NCBI GenBank assembly: GCA_913043905.1
Contig: CAJWNQ010000008.1
Coordinates: 1-63,959, forward strand
Length of the DNA: 63,959 nt
Source of the DNA: an uncultured Paracoccaceae bacterium
GTDB lineage: Bacteria; Pseudomonadota; Alphaproteobacteria; Rhodobacterales; Rhodobacteraceae
Direction of reading: 5' to 3'
In this document: piece after piece, positions 17,904-26,689 of the stretch
How positions within the stretch are numbered: position 1 is the first letter of the stretch
How the letters are laid out: each line of letters starts with the position of its first letter
The notes under the pieces: generated by a model
What the model was told of the DNA's origin: nothing
The model's input: the letters and a program-made list of their open reading frames with translations, nothing else
Database searches by the model: none
Position numbers and translations under genes: made by a program

Positions 17904-18226
17904 TTTACAAACCCCTCCCACTCAGGGCGTTTCTTTTTTATTTTATTTATAAGAGATTTTGGCGGTACCAATGATTGGGCTGAATAAGTTCCAAATACTT
18001 CCAACGTCACAGTACATCGCGCAGCATTAAACCATTTTCCACAACCAAAAACGTGACGCCAGCGCTCAAAATGAACGCCCTTTGGATTGTGGCGCATGAA
18101 CAGGTAAGTTTCCAAATCATCATCAGATGCACCAGCACCAAAACGTTCAATATGGGCTTGACCATCACAGTGCAAGTCAGTTTCATCAGCTGTAATTTCA
18201 CAATTAGGACATCTAAAGTTCAGCAT
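17900..18226 (-). CDS. soxD: Sarcosine oxidase delta subunit
   Basis: SoxD is the zinc-binding subunit. The 108-residue product has C6 and C9 in FRCPNCE and H58/C62 in WRHVFGCGKWFNAARC, the Cys-Cys-His-Cys pattern known for this subunit. ATG 18226 has GAGGT 6 nt upstream. It overlaps soxA by 4 nt. The 42-nt gap to the preceding exported-protein gene is the loosest junction in the operon. Confidence 0.93.
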   Translation of the reverse strand: MLNFRCPNCEITADETDLHCDGQAHIERFGAGASDDDLETYLFMRHNPKGVHFERWRHVFGCGKWFNAARCTVTLEVFGTYSAQSLVPPKSLINKIKKKRPEWEGFVK

Positions 18227-18268
18227 TTTGTACCTCACTCAAAAAATAATTATTTAATTTTTTCATCA

Positions 18269-18766
18269 TCATTTGATCGTCTCCAAACATTGATCAATAG
18301 TATTCTTTGCTTGGCGTAACATTTCCAAATCTACAGTAATTTTATCTTTTAAACGCAACAAATTAAACTCCACACTTTGACTTTTAGCAACTCTCTGATC
18401 AAAGCCAGCCAAGTCAGTGTCCTCAATAAATGGCAATGCAAAAGTATTATTAACAAGTTGCAACTCCCGGAAAATAAATGGTTCATCATCAAAGCGAATA
18501 GTTAAAATATCATTAGCTTGCGCTGATTTAATACCCGCATTACCCACCACTTGCCATCGATCGCCACTTTTTAATTTATAAGTAGCGAAAAATGATGGTA
18601 TACCATTAGCAGATGAAGTGCTGATAGTTGCCCAACAAACTTTTGATGACTCAACTTTAGTAATCTGAACTTGGCCAGATATTTCATAAACTTCCATGGA
18701 TTTATTTTGTGCTATTGCCACAGACCCAAAAGAAATTATTCCTAAAGTAAAAATAATATTTTTCAT
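18269..18766 (-). CDS. Exported protein of unknown function inside the sarcosine oxidase operon
   Basis: The 165-residue product has a signal peptide (MKNIIFTLGIISFGSVAIAQ, cleavage likely after VAIA). The mature part is small and soluble, with two cysteines: one in SKVCWATIS and one near the C-terminus in IDQCLETIK. The arrangement of CWA near the start, an alternating strand pattern, and a C-terminal helix ending in Cys recalls IalB-type (invasion-associated locus B) periplasmic proteins, but the match is too weak to name. Its ATG overlaps the soxB stop as TAATG, so it is coupled to a cytoplasmic enzyme although it is exported. Confidence 0.7.
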   Translation of the reverse strand: MKNIIFTLGIISFGSVAIAQNKSMEVYEISGQVQITKVESSKVCWATISTSSANGIPSFFATYKLKSGDRWQVVGNAGIKSAQANDILTIRFDDEPFIFRELQLVNNTFALPFIEDTDLAGFDQRVAKSQSVEFNLLRLKDKITVDLEMLRQAKNTIDQCLETIK

Positions 18767-20013
18767 TAGTGTGCTACTCCTGCGGCAACGCTTTCATCAA
18801 TGAAGCGGCCCTCTTGAAAGCGGTTGAGACCAAATTGAGCACCCAGACCAGTTTGCTCATCCTTGGCCATTAATTCTGCCATTGCCCATCCTGAACCTGG
18901 GATTGCTTTAAATCCACCTGTTCCCCAGCCACAATTTATGAAGCAGCCTGATAATGGTGTTTTTGATATTATTGGAGAACGATCACCCGTTACATCTACA
19001 ATACCTCCCCAGTGGCGCAGCATTTTTAGTCTGCTAACCATGGGAAAAGTTTCAATCAAAGCACGCACGGTTTCTTCTAAATGATGGAATGAACCACGCT
19101 GCGTATAATTATTAAAGCCATCAGTACCCCCACCAATGACCATTTCACCTTTATCAGATTGTGACATATAGCCATGGACGGTGTTCGCCATGACCACAAC
19201 ATCCATACAGGGTTTAATTGGCTCTGAAACTAGTGCTTGAAGTGCAACTGATTCTAGTGGAAGTCGGAAACCTGCCATTTCAGCCAAATGTCCAGAATTA
19301 CCAGCCACAACAATACCAAGTTTCTTGCATTTTATATCGCCTTTGGATGTTTGCAAGCCAGTCACCTTACCGCGTGACTGCGTCACACCAGTAACTTCAC
19401 ATTGCTGAATAATATCCATTCCCATTTCTGAACACGCTCGCGCATAACCCCAAGCAACTGCATCGTGGCGAGCCGTGCCACCACGGGGCTGCCATAAGGC
19501 GCCCAATACTGGATAGCGCGGGCCAGATAACTCAATGATAGGACATAAATCTTTAACTTTTTGCGGCCCTATATATTCAGTTTTAACCCCCTGTAATTTG
19601 TTTGCATGCGCTGTGCGTTTATAGCCACGAATTTCCGCCTCAGTTTGAGCCAGCATCATTACGCCCCGTGGACTAAACATTACATTATAATTTAAATCTT
19701 GTGACATTGTTTCGTAAAGAGAGCGCGCCTTTTCATAGATTGCAGCAGATGGGTCTTGAAGGTAGTTTGAGCGAATAATTGTAGTATTGCGCCCAGTATT
19801 GCCCCCACCGAGCCAACCCTTTTCAATAATGGCAACATTAGTAATTCCATAATTTTTACCAAGGTAAAACGCCGTTGCTAGTCCATGCCCACCTGCCCCA
19901 ACGATTACAGCATCATATTCTTTTTTCATCTGAGGCTTTGCCCATGCTCGCTCCCATCCTTGATGATGAGAAAGTGCATTTTTAGCGATAGCAAAAGCAG
20001 AATAACGTTTCAT
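18766..20013 (-). CDS. soxB: Sarcosine oxidase beta subunit
   Basis: SoxB holds FAD and covalent FMN and oxidises sarcosine to glycine, giving H2O2. The product is 415 residues. DAVIVGAGGHGLATAFYLGK is the FAD Rossmann motif. TARHDAVAWGYAR contains the histidine expected to carry FMN (by family analogy). WGGIVDVTGDRSPIISKTP is the C-terminal flavin contact. ATG 20013 (MKRYSAFA) has AAGGT 9 nt upstream; a frame open to 20046 is less likely. It is the first gene of the operon and divergent from ccmI. Confidence 0.95.
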   Translation of the reverse strand: MKRYSAFAIAKNALSHHQGWERAWAKPQMKKEYDAVIVGAGGHGLATAFYLGKNYGITNVAIIEKGWLGGGNTGRNTTIIRSNYLQDPSAAIYEKARSLYETMSQDLNYNVMFSPRGVMMLAQTEAEIRGYKRTAHANKLQGVKTEYIGPQKVKDLCPIIELSGPRYPVLGALWQPRGGTARHDAVAWGYARACSEMGMDIIQQCEVTGVTQSRGKVTGLQTSKGDIKCKKLGIVVAGNSGHLAEMAGFRLPLESVALQALVSEPIKPCMDVVVMANTVHGYMSQSDKGEMVIGGGTDGFNNYTQRGSFHHLEETVRALIETFPMVSRLKMLRHWGGIVDVTGDRSPIISKTPLSGCFINCGWGTGGFKAIPGSGWAMAELMAKDEQTGLGAQFGLNRFQEGRFIDESVAAGVAH

Positions 20014-20130
20014 GATATAGTTACCTTCAATCAAAAAATTTGGCATTATTGCCGTTATTACATATTAAATTGTCAATCCAGCCAAAAATACGTTTCGATT
20101 TATAACATAACCGACATTTTTCAAAAAAAG

Positions 20131-20170
20131 AAACTTAACTGAATAAAAAAATGGCCGCGTAGTTAAGTTT
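20131..20170. promoter_or_regulatory. Spaced 10-bp inverted repeat between divergent soxB and ccmI
   Basis: AAACTTAACT (20131-20140) and AGTTAAGTTT (20161-20170) are perfect reverse complements, 30 bp apart centre to centre, or about three helical turns. The site is 118 bp upstream of soxB and 58 bp upstream of ccmI. Operator use is inferred from geometry only. Confidence 0.45.
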
Positions 20171-20228
20171 TATGACTCCACTTTGCCTCTCCACAAGTTT
20201 AGATAATATGTTGAAGAGGATTTTTTAA

Positions 20229-21437
20229 ATGATTTGGTTTTTAGGCTCAGCGGCATGTTTGGTTTGCACTGGCTTTATTGTGCGATCTATTTTGCAGCCC
20301 CAAACAATCGATATAAGCGCTGCATCAAAAGATTTAGCATTGTATAAAGATCAGCTGCGAGAAGTAGATAGCGATTTAGCCCGTGGCGTTTTAAGTGAGA
20401 CAGAAAGTGAATCTGCCAGATTAGAGATTTCACGACGAATTTTGGCAGCTGATAAACGTGCTCAAATGGAAACACTAGCAAATCCAGCTCCAAGTATTAT
20501 CAACAAACTGTTAGCAGCGTTTGTAATACTTACAGTTTTGACTGGCTCATTAGGCATTTATGCTAACTTGGGAGAACCCAATTTACCAGACCGCCCTCTA
20601 GTTGCTAGATTAGCCGCCGCCCAAGAGGCCCGCGCGCAACGCCTAAGCCAAGAGGATGCTGAAGTTCAAGTTCCAGATGAAAAAATTAATATTCCAGAAG
20701 ATTACTTAAAATTAGTCAAAAGACTTCGCGAAGCCATCAAAAAAAGACCCAATGATGAACAAGGTTTACGTTTGCTTGCCTTACATGAGTTTCGCATAGG
20801 GAAATATCGTGCTGCTCGAAAGGCACATACACGCATCATGAAAGTTGTAGGTGATAAAGTCACTGCTAAAGATTATATTGATTTTGCAGAAGTCATGATC
20901 TTTGCAACCAATGGCTATGTTTCACCTGAGGCAGAAATTACTTTGAGCCAAGCACTAAAATTAAAACCAAATGATGGACGGACACGCTACTATTCAGGGC
21001 TAGCAATGGCACAGAATGGGCGAGCTGATGTGGCCTACAGGCTTTGGGAAGGGTTACTCAAAGAGGGTCCACAAGATGCAGCATGGATCCCACTAATAAA
21101 AAGCCAAATTGATGATGTTGCTCGTTTAGCCGGAATTAATATGTCAAATCAACCTCTCCCCGGACCAACTACAGATCAAATCAATGCGGCATCAGAAATG
21201 ACTAAAGAAGACCGAAAAAAAATGATCCGGGGCATGGTTGCAGGCTTAGGCGAACGCTTAGCCACAAATGGTGGAACAATGAACGAATGGGCGCGATTAA
21301 TTCGTGCTCTGGGGGTACTAGGGGAAACCGCTCGCGCTTCAGAAATTTGGAATGAAGCAAAAGATGTCTTTAGCGATAATCCAAAGGCTTTAAATCTCTT
21401 ACTGGAAGCAGCACAAGCCGCCGAGATTTCTCAATGA
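20229..21437 (+). CDS. ccmI: c-type cytochrome biogenesis protein CcmI
   Basis: CcmI is a membrane chaperone that presents apocytochrome c to the haem ligation complex. The 402-residue product has two membrane helices (about 2-22 and 93-113) flanking a cytoplasmic loop with LALYKDQLREVDSDLARGVL, the most conserved CcmI segment. A periplasmic TPR-rich domain follows (LRLLALHEFRIGKYRAARKA and LSQALKLKPNDGRTRYYSGL). The start has AGAGGA 9 nt upstream. It overlaps ruvX by 4 nt. Confidence 0.9.
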   Translation: MIWFLGSAACLVCTGFIVRSILQPQTIDISAASKDLALYKDQLREVDSDLARGVLSETESESARLEISRRILAADKRAQMETLANPAPSIINKLLAAFVILTVLTGSLGIYANLGEPNLPDRPLVARLAAAQEARAQRLSQEDAEVQVPDEKINIPEDYLKLVKRLREAIKKRPNDEQGLRLLALHEFRIGKYRAARKAHTRIMKVVGDKVTAKDYIDFAEVMIFATNGYVSPEAEITLSQALKLKPNDGRTRYYSGLAMAQNGRADVAYRLWEGLLKEGPQDAAWIPLIKSQIDDVARLAGINMSNQPLPGPTTDQINAASEMTKEDRKKMIRGMVAGLGERLATNGGTMNEWARLIRALGVLGETARASEIWNEAKDVFSDNPKALNLLLEAAQAAEISQ

Positions 21438-21904
21438 GTTATTACAATGATTTTATTACATTTGCAGATTCAATCCCAAAATTTAAATCTTTGCTAGGGT
21501 TAGATTTAGGAACAAAAACTATAGGTGTTGCGGTTTCTGATACTTTATGGTCAATCGCAACCCCACGGGAAACAATTAAACGTAAAAAGTTTGGTCTTGA
21601 TGCTGATGCATTAGACGTCATTATTAAAAACACAAATGCAGGAGGTATTGTATTAGGACTTCCTATGAATATGGACGGAAGTGAAGGGCCCCGATGTCAG
21701 GCAACTCGGGCATTTGCCCGAAACCTAGCTGCACGTTGTGATTTGCCCATTGGGTTTTGGGATGAAAGATTATCAAGCATAGCAGCTGAACGAGCAATGC
21801 TTGAGGCTGATATGAGTCGAGCAAAACGAGCGAATGCCATTGACCACGTCGCTGCAAGCTATATCCTTCAAGGCGCCTTAGATCGCATTGGAAACCTTTC
21901 ATAA
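21434..21904 (+). CDS. ruvX: RuvX/YqgF-type nuclease
   Basis: YqgF is an RNase H-fold nuclease linked to 16S rRNA 5'-end maturation. The 156-residue product has LLGLDLGTKTIGVAVSD (first catalytic Asp), GIVLGLPMNMDGSEGPR, WDERLSSIAAE (Glu) and NAIDHVAASYIL (last Asp). ATG overlaps the ccmI stop (ATGA), and the TAA stop overlaps the next ATG (TAATG), so three genes are coupled. Confidence 0.93.
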   Translation: MSYYNDFITFADSIPKFKSLLGLDLGTKTIGVAVSDTLWSIATPRETIKRKKFGLDADALDVIIKNTNAGGIVLGLPMNMDGSEGPRCQATRAFARNLAARCDLPIGFWDERLSSIAAERAMLEADMSRAKRANAIDHVAASYILQGALDRIGNLS

Positions 21905-22116
21905 TGGATGAAGTTTGGAAACGTGAAGAGGTCGAAAGTCCTTGTATAAAACTATGTATAATCCACCCTGAAAGTGGGTTTTGCATGGGCTGCTATCGGA
22001 CCGGTGATGAAATTTCAATGTGGTCAAATATGACCCCCACTGAACGGCGCGCCAAAATGTTAATATTACCTGCTCGTGAAAAATCAGTTAAAGGCAAACG
22101 GCGCAGGCAAGACTAA
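21904..22116 (+). CDS. DUF1289 family small cysteine protein
   Basis: The product has 70 residues. The family pattern is clear: SPCIKLC, then GFCMGCYRTGDEI, giving four cysteines that could bind a metal or an Fe-S cluster, followed by a WSNMTPTERRAKM helix and a basic tail. Function is unknown in the family. It is the third member of the ccmI-ruvX unit, an order seen in other roseobacters. It is convergent with the TauE/SafE gene, with 3 bp between stop codons. Confidence 0.88.
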   Translation: MDEVWKREEVESPCIKLCIIHPESGFCMGCYRTGDEISMWSNMTPTERRAKMLILPAREKSVKGKRRRQD

Positions 22117-22119
22117 TAG

Positions 22120-22947
22120 TTAATTAACCCAGAATGCTGTATAAAGCATACTTGAAGCAATACTTATAAGAAAAAATGCAAATATGCGCTTCAACGTTTT
22201 AACATTTAATTTATGAGCTAGATCAGCACCAATGGGTGCAGTAATCATAGTCATTGAAACTACGACTAAAAATGCTGGAATATTTACATAGCCAATAGTT
22301 ATCGGGGGTAGTTTTAGTTGGGGTGGCTGTGCAATAAAAAATCCAACAGCACTAGGTATGGCTATGGCAAGACCAAAGCCAGCAGCAGTTGCGACAGCTT
22401 TATGGATTGATATTCGGTGTAAAGTCATAAGAGGGACTGCGAAGCTACCTCCCCCAATACCCATAAGAACAGACAAGAATCCAATAAAAGAACTAATTAA
22501 AGTACGAGTTACACCCGTTGGCATTGTTTCATTTAAGTATAAACTTTTACGACCAAACGCCATATATAGGCCAATAAAAATACCTAAACATCCAAAGATC
22601 ATTGTAAGCGTATTCGATTGAACTTTTGCGGCAACTAATACACCAATGATTGCTCCAAAAATAATGCCGGGAGTCCACTTTTGAAGTATTTTCCAATCAA
22701 CAAATCCACTTTTATTATGACTAAAAACTGATCTAATAGATGTAAATACAATTGTTGCTAATGACGTCGCAACGCAAATTTGCATTAATTGAGGGTTATC
22801 ATAGCCTAATCCAGAAAATGCATAGTAAAATGCCGGTACTAAAACAATACCACCTCCAACACCCAACAGCCCTGCTAGGAGTCCAGCAAAGGCCCCTATT
22901 ACCAATAATATAAAAAATGTTGGTAAAAAAATTAAAAGCTCTTGCAT
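22120..22947 (-). CDS. TauE/SafE-family sulfite/organosulfonate exporter-like permease
   Basis: The product is 275 residues with about eight membrane helices. Two family repeats are seen: GAFAGLLAGLLGVGGGIVLVP near the N-terminus and IGFLSVLMGIGGGSFAVPLM in the second half. TauE/SafE proteins export sulfite or sulfoacetate, among others; no sulfonate gene is near, so the substrate is open. I prefer ATG 22947 (MQELL, with GGA 8 nt upstream); ATG 22959 is an alternative. It follows dusA on the same strand. Confidence 0.85.
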   Translation of the reverse strand: MQELLIFLPTFFILLVIGAFAGLLAGLLGVGGGIVLVPAFYYAFSGLGYDNPQLMQICVATSLATIVFTSIRSVFSHNKSGFVDWKILQKWTPGIIFGAIIGVLVAAKVQSNTLTMIFGCLGIFIGLYMAFGRKSLYLNETMPTGVTRTLISSFIGFLSVLMGIGGGSFAVPLMTLHRISIHKAVATAAGFGLAIAIPSAVGFFIAQPPQLKLPPITIGYVNIPAFLVVVSMTMITAPIGADLAHKLNVKTLKRIFAFFLISIASSMLYTAFWVN

Positions 22948-22968
22948 AAAATATTCCATTTAAATGTT

Positions 22969-23970
22969 TTAGCCTTCTTGGGCTGCTCGTTGTAATTCTA
23001 ATGTATTATTTAAGGAATGCTGAATAACTTCAATACCAGCTCCTTTGATGTGTGCTTCTTCTGATAAGGTTCGCTTCCATATTCGCGCTCCTATTTGGCC
23101 TGCAAACAGCCCAAGCATATGGCGTGTTATCTGATTAAGGCGTCCACCTGTATCTAAGTGATTTTGTATATATGGCAACATTTCGTGAATAATACTTGAA
23201 ACCGTTTTTGGTTGCGTTTCTGAACCAAATAATGAGTCTGCTTGTGCTAATATTTCCATTGGATTATGATAGGCAACTCTTCCAATCATTACTCCATCTA
23301 ATCCTCTATTAATTTGTTTCACAGCATCAGAAAATGTTTGCAATCCACCATTCAAAATAATTTCCAAATCGGGTCGATCTTTTTTAATTTTATGTACAAG
23401 TTCATAATCTAATGGTGGTATATTTCTGTTTTGTTTAGGTGAAAGTCCACTTAGCCAAGCTTTCCTCGCATGAACAGTAAAAGAAGTTATTCCACATGAT
23501 GAGACTTTTTCAATAAAACCAGGCAACATCTCATGAGGTTCTTGATCATCGACGCCAATCCGACATTTTACTGTAATTTCGGCACCAGTTGACGCATCAA
23601 TCATAGCACTTACACATTCAGCGACTAAATCAGGTTCTTTCATTAAGCAGGCACCAAATCTTCCTGACTGAACACGATCAGATGGACAACCTATGTTTAT
23701 ATTAATTTCATCATAACCGGCATCACACCCCATACGCGTAGCTTGAGAAAGTTGACTTGGACTAGAGCCTCCCAGTTGAAGTGCAATGGGGTGTTCAAGA
23801 TCATTAAACTCTAACAAGCGATCTGCATCACCATGTATTAGAGCAGGCGCAGTCACCATTTCTGTATATAACAGTACTTCTTTGGATATAGTTCTATGTA
23901 AAAAGCGGCAATGGCGATCAGTCCAATCCATCATTGGGGCGACAGAGAGTGTTCTATTTATTAAATTCAC
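22969..23970 (-). CDS. dusA: tRNA-dihydrouridine synthase A
   Basis: DusA reduces U20/U20a in the tRNA D-loop, using FMN and NADPH. The 333-residue product opens SVAPMMDWTDRHCRF (FMN loop) and has DEININIGCPSDRVQSGRFG, with the catalytic Cys in GCPS. VKCRIGVDD and ILNGGLQTF follow. The GRFGACLM form and the RVAYHNP loop fit DusA more than DusB or DusC. The start is a GTG at 23970. Confidence 0.93.
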   Translation of the reverse strand: MNLINRTLSVAPMMDWTDRHCRFLHRTISKEVLLYTEMVTAPALIHGDADRLLEFNDLEHPIALQLGGSSPSQLSQATRMGCDAGYDEININIGCPSDRVQSGRFGACLMKEPDLVAECVSAMIDASTGAEITVKCRIGVDDQEPHEMLPGFIEKVSSCGITSFTVHARKAWLSGLSPKQNRNIPPLDYELVHKIKKDRPDLEIILNGGLQTFSDAVKQINRGLDGVMIGRVAYHNPMEILAQADSLFGSETQPKTVSSIIHEMLPYIQNHLDTGGRLNQITRHMLGLFAGQIGARIWKRTLSEEAHIKGAGIEVIQHSLNNTLELQRAAQEG

Positions 23971-24113
23971 GAATGGCCTACTAATTTTTTTAGATATATT
24001 TTATATGTTTTAATAGATCTAATTTCTAAATAATAGTGTAAATTAGTTATACAAGTAATAACTCAAAAACAGATCGTTAGTGGAGCCAATAATTTAGTAG
24101 ATTAATATTTAAT

Positions 24114-24860
24114 TTAGTCAACATTACTCATCATTGCTTTCCCAAATTCTTCAAAAAGTGGTTTAGATACATTGTCTTCAGATGCATTCCATTCTGGGTG
24201 CCACTGGACAGCATAAGCAAAGTTAGTTGCATTTTCTACTCGAAGAGCTTCAGGAGTACCATCCGTCGCATAGCCTTCAATTATGATACGATTACCAGCT
24301 TCTTTAATTCCCTGACCATGCAACGAGTTTGTTGTCACGATATCTTTGCCAAATATTTTTGCAAAATGCCCACCTGGTACTAGCTTTACATCATGCCGCA
24401 TCGCAAACTTTTCATCCACTGTACCCTCAGGCGGCATCCGGTGGTTTATACGACCTGGTATTTCACGTATTTCAGGGTGTAGAGATCCACCAAAAGCAAC
24501 ATTAAATTCTTGAAATCCACGGCAAATACCCAGAATTGGAACTCCTAGCTCCACACAAGCGCGAATTAATGGAAGAGCTACGGCATCACGATCACGATCA
24601 AAAACACCATGCGCTTCAGTTTCTGCTTCTCCGTATTCACTTGGGTGGATATTAGGGCGGGCTCCAGTCAACAAAATGCCATCAAAACGCTCACAAAGTT
24701 CATCGATATCAGAAATAGTAGGTACAGCAGGGAATATTACCGGCATTGCCTTAGTAACGTTATAAACAGCTTCAAGATTAGATGTACCCGCCAATTGAAC
24801 AGGGTAGGAATCATCTTGCAAATATGAGTTAGAAATTACTCCAACAATTGGGCGTTTCAT
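24114..24860 (-). CDS. Class I glutamine amidotransferase-like hydrolase (gamma-glutamyl-GABA hydrolase family)
   Basis: The 248-residue product has the nucleophile C113 in LGICRGFQEFN and the H221/E223 pair in QWHPEWNAS, a complete triad. GILLTGARPNIHPSEYG and GGSLHPEI match the PuuD-like C26 peptidase group, which hydrolyses gamma-glutamyl amides, for example in putrescine breakdown. No other Puu gene is near. It stands alone, with AT-rich gaps of 143 and 177 bp on its sides in which I see no gene. Confidence 0.85.
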   Translation of the reverse strand: MKRPIVGVISNSYLQDDSYPVQLAGTSNLEAVYNVTKAMPVIFPAVPTISDIDELCERFDGILLTGARPNIHPSEYGEAETEAHGVFDRDRDAVALPLIRACVELGVPILGICRGFQEFNVAFGGSLHPEIREIPGRINHRMPPEGTVDEKFAMRHDVKLVPGGHFAKIFGKDIVTTNSLHGQGIKEAGNRIIIEGYATDGTPEALRVENATNFAYAVQWHPEWNASEDNVSKPLFEEFGKAMMSNVD

Positions 24861-25037
24861 AAAAAATCCTAAATATTTAAATAATTACTTTAGTTATAAC
24901 CATGAAAGATAAAAGAGATTTTTTCACCAAAAGTTTATTTTGTATTTTAATAAAAGAAAAGTAGTTATATTCCAACAGCATGAAATATAAAAATTAATAA
25001 ATTAAATAAATATTATAAATAAATTTATACGCTGGCT

Positions 25038-26051
25038 TTAAAAGCCTTCTAAAACAAGCTTACCTCGCGCCGTATTACTTTCTAGAATTTTATGAGCTAC
25101 TTTTAGATTAGTAGCATTTATTGTACCTAAGGTTTCTGTTGCAGTGGACCTAATTTTACCCGCATCTAAAAGTTCTGCGACCTGGTTTAATATATAATGT
25201 TGTCGGATCATATCATTAGTTTTAAAGAGTGAACGCGTATACATAAACTCCCAATATATTGAAATACTTTTTGGCTTAAATGGCATAATACTGAGATCAC
25301 CAGGATCATCAATCAGACCAAATCTTCCTTGTGGCGCTAAAAGTTCTGCAATCTGCTCAATATAATTACCAGTTTGATTAGTCGAGAAGACATACCCAGG
25401 CTGGCCAAGCCCCAAGGCCAAAACCTGTTCACACAGAGGTTTAGAGTGATCAATAACATGGTGTGCACCAAGTTGAGTAGCCCACGCACTCGTTTCAGGC
25501 CGTGACGCTGTGGCTATCACTGTTAGATTAGTAAGTGCGCGTAATAGTTGGATAGCAATTGATCCAACCCCACCAGCACCTCCAATAATTAAAATAGAAT
25601 TTGCATCATTTGAAACTGGTTCATTTACTCTAAGGCGATCAAACAACATTTCAAAAGATGTTAGTGTTGTTAAGGGTAATGCAGCTGCTTGAGCCGGTGA
25701 TACAGATTTAGGTGCCAAACCCACAATACGCTCATCAACTAAATGGAATTCAGCATTAGTGCCAGACCGATCAATTGCACCAGCATACCAAACTATATCA
25801 CCCACTTTAAACATAGAGACCACATCACCAACTTCAACCACTTCGCCCACAGCGTCCCACCCTAGTATAGCGGCATCATCGCCTTCAGGTGGCCTAGTTC
25901 GGCGCATTTTTGTATCAACAGGATTAACAGAAATAGCTTGAACCTGAACTAATAAGTCATGGCCACTTGCAGTTGGCATTGGAACTTCTAAATCGATTAA
26001 TGAATCAGCTTGGTCAATCGAACCAATATGTTTATAACCTACTGCTTTCAT
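25038..26051 (-). CDS. Zinc-type alcohol dehydrogenase/quinone oxidoreductase family protein
   Basis: The 337-residue medium-chain dehydrogenase/reductase begins MKAVGYKHIG. VNPVDTKMRR and GWDAVGEVVEVG belong to the GroES-like domain. LIIGGAGGVGSIAIQLLRAL is the NADP-binding motif. The structural-zinc cysteines of alcohol dehydrogenases are missing, which fits a zinc-free quinone/enone reductase. SD AGGA lies before ATG 26051. It is downstream of glcB-glcG but separated by 204 bp, with a palindrome before the start. Confidence 0.85.
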   Translation of the reverse strand: MKAVGYKHIGSIDQADSLIDLEVPMPTASGHDLLVQVQAISVNPVDTKMRRTRPPEGDDAAILGWDAVGEVVEVGDVVSMFKVGDIVWYAGAIDRSGTNAEFHLVDERIVGLAPKSVSPAQAAALPLTTLTSFEMLFDRLRVNEPVSNDANSILIIGGAGGVGSIAIQLLRALTNLTVIATASRPETSAWATQLGAHHVIDHSKPLCEQVLALGLGQPGYVFSTNQTGNYIEQIAELLAPQGRFGLIDDPGDLSIMPFKPKSISIYWEFMYTRSLFKTNDMIRQHYILNQVAELLDAGKIRSTATETLGTINATNLKVAHKILESNTARGKLVLEGF

Positions 26052-26090
26052 CTTTATATTCCTGTTTTATAATTTTTATAAGCGGTCAGT

Positions 26091-26102
26091 ACCATATATG
26101 GT
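26091..26102. promoter_or_regulatory. 12-bp palindrome upstream of the quinone-reductase-like gene
   Basis: ACCATATATGGT is self-complementary and centred 45 bp upstream of ATG 26051, where a promoter would lie. It may be a repressor site; short AT-rich palindromes also arise by chance. Confidence 0.3.
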
Positions 26103-26255
26103 TATAAGGCTAAATATTATTACATTCCAAATAAAACATTAAATATACACATATTTTATCAATGAATTTTTTAAAAAAGAGAATAAATGACTAACGCTTA
26201 TATTATTAGATATAATCAAGGCGATGAATTTCAAATAGACCCACCGCCTAAATTT

Positions 26256-26684
26256 TTAAGAAATAACGTTTAATCCTGCTGCTTTAATACCCGCTACAGC
26301 AGCAATTGTATCATTCTCAGATGTATCACCAGTTACGCCAACGGCACCAATTATTTTATTTTGATCATCTGTTAGTAGGACGCCTCCACTTACAGGGGTA
26401 AAACGTCCCTTAAAAGAAACACTAAGTGCAGTAACAAAATATGCCTGCTGTTCTGCACGTTTCATAATAGCAGATGAAGGGATACCCATCATAATAGCGG
26501 CATGCGCTTTGCCATCAGCAACTTCAAAACGACCAGCAGATGCTCCATCAGATCTCTCAAACGCTTTTAAGTTGCCACCAGTATCTAATACTACCACTGT
26601 GAGTGGCTGCATATTTGCTTGGCGCCCTTTCTCAAATATATTTGTTATAATTTCCTTGGCTTTTTCAAGTGATATTTCTGACAT
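26256..26684 (-). CDS. GlcG/HbpS family (DUF336) heme-binding-like protein
   Basis: The 142-residue product matches the DUF336 fold: LTVVVLDTGGNLKAFERSDGA, AMGIPS-like segments and GVLLTDDQNKIIGAVGVTG. Relatives include GlcG, found with the glycolate oxidase/malate synthase genes of E. coli, and HbpS, an extracellular haem-binding sensor. It starts 5 nt past the glcB stop, with AAGGA inside the glcB end, so it is a clear glcB-glcG pair. The role in glyoxylate use is unknown. No signal peptide is seen. Confidence 0.85.
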   Translation of the reverse strand: MSEISLEKAKEIITNIFEKGRQANMQPLTVVVLDTGGNLKAFERSDGASAGRFEVADGKAHAAIMMGIPSSAIMKRAEQQAYFVTALSVSFKGRFTPVSGGVLLTDDQNKIIGAVGVTGDTSENDTIAAVAGIKAAGLNVIS

Positions 26685-26689
26685 ATTTA

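Noticed and set aside
26187-26273. 28-codon plus-strand frame in the gap before the quinone-reductase gene, running into the glcG end
   Set aside because: Weak ribosome site, overlaps glcG antisense, no recognisable sequence character.
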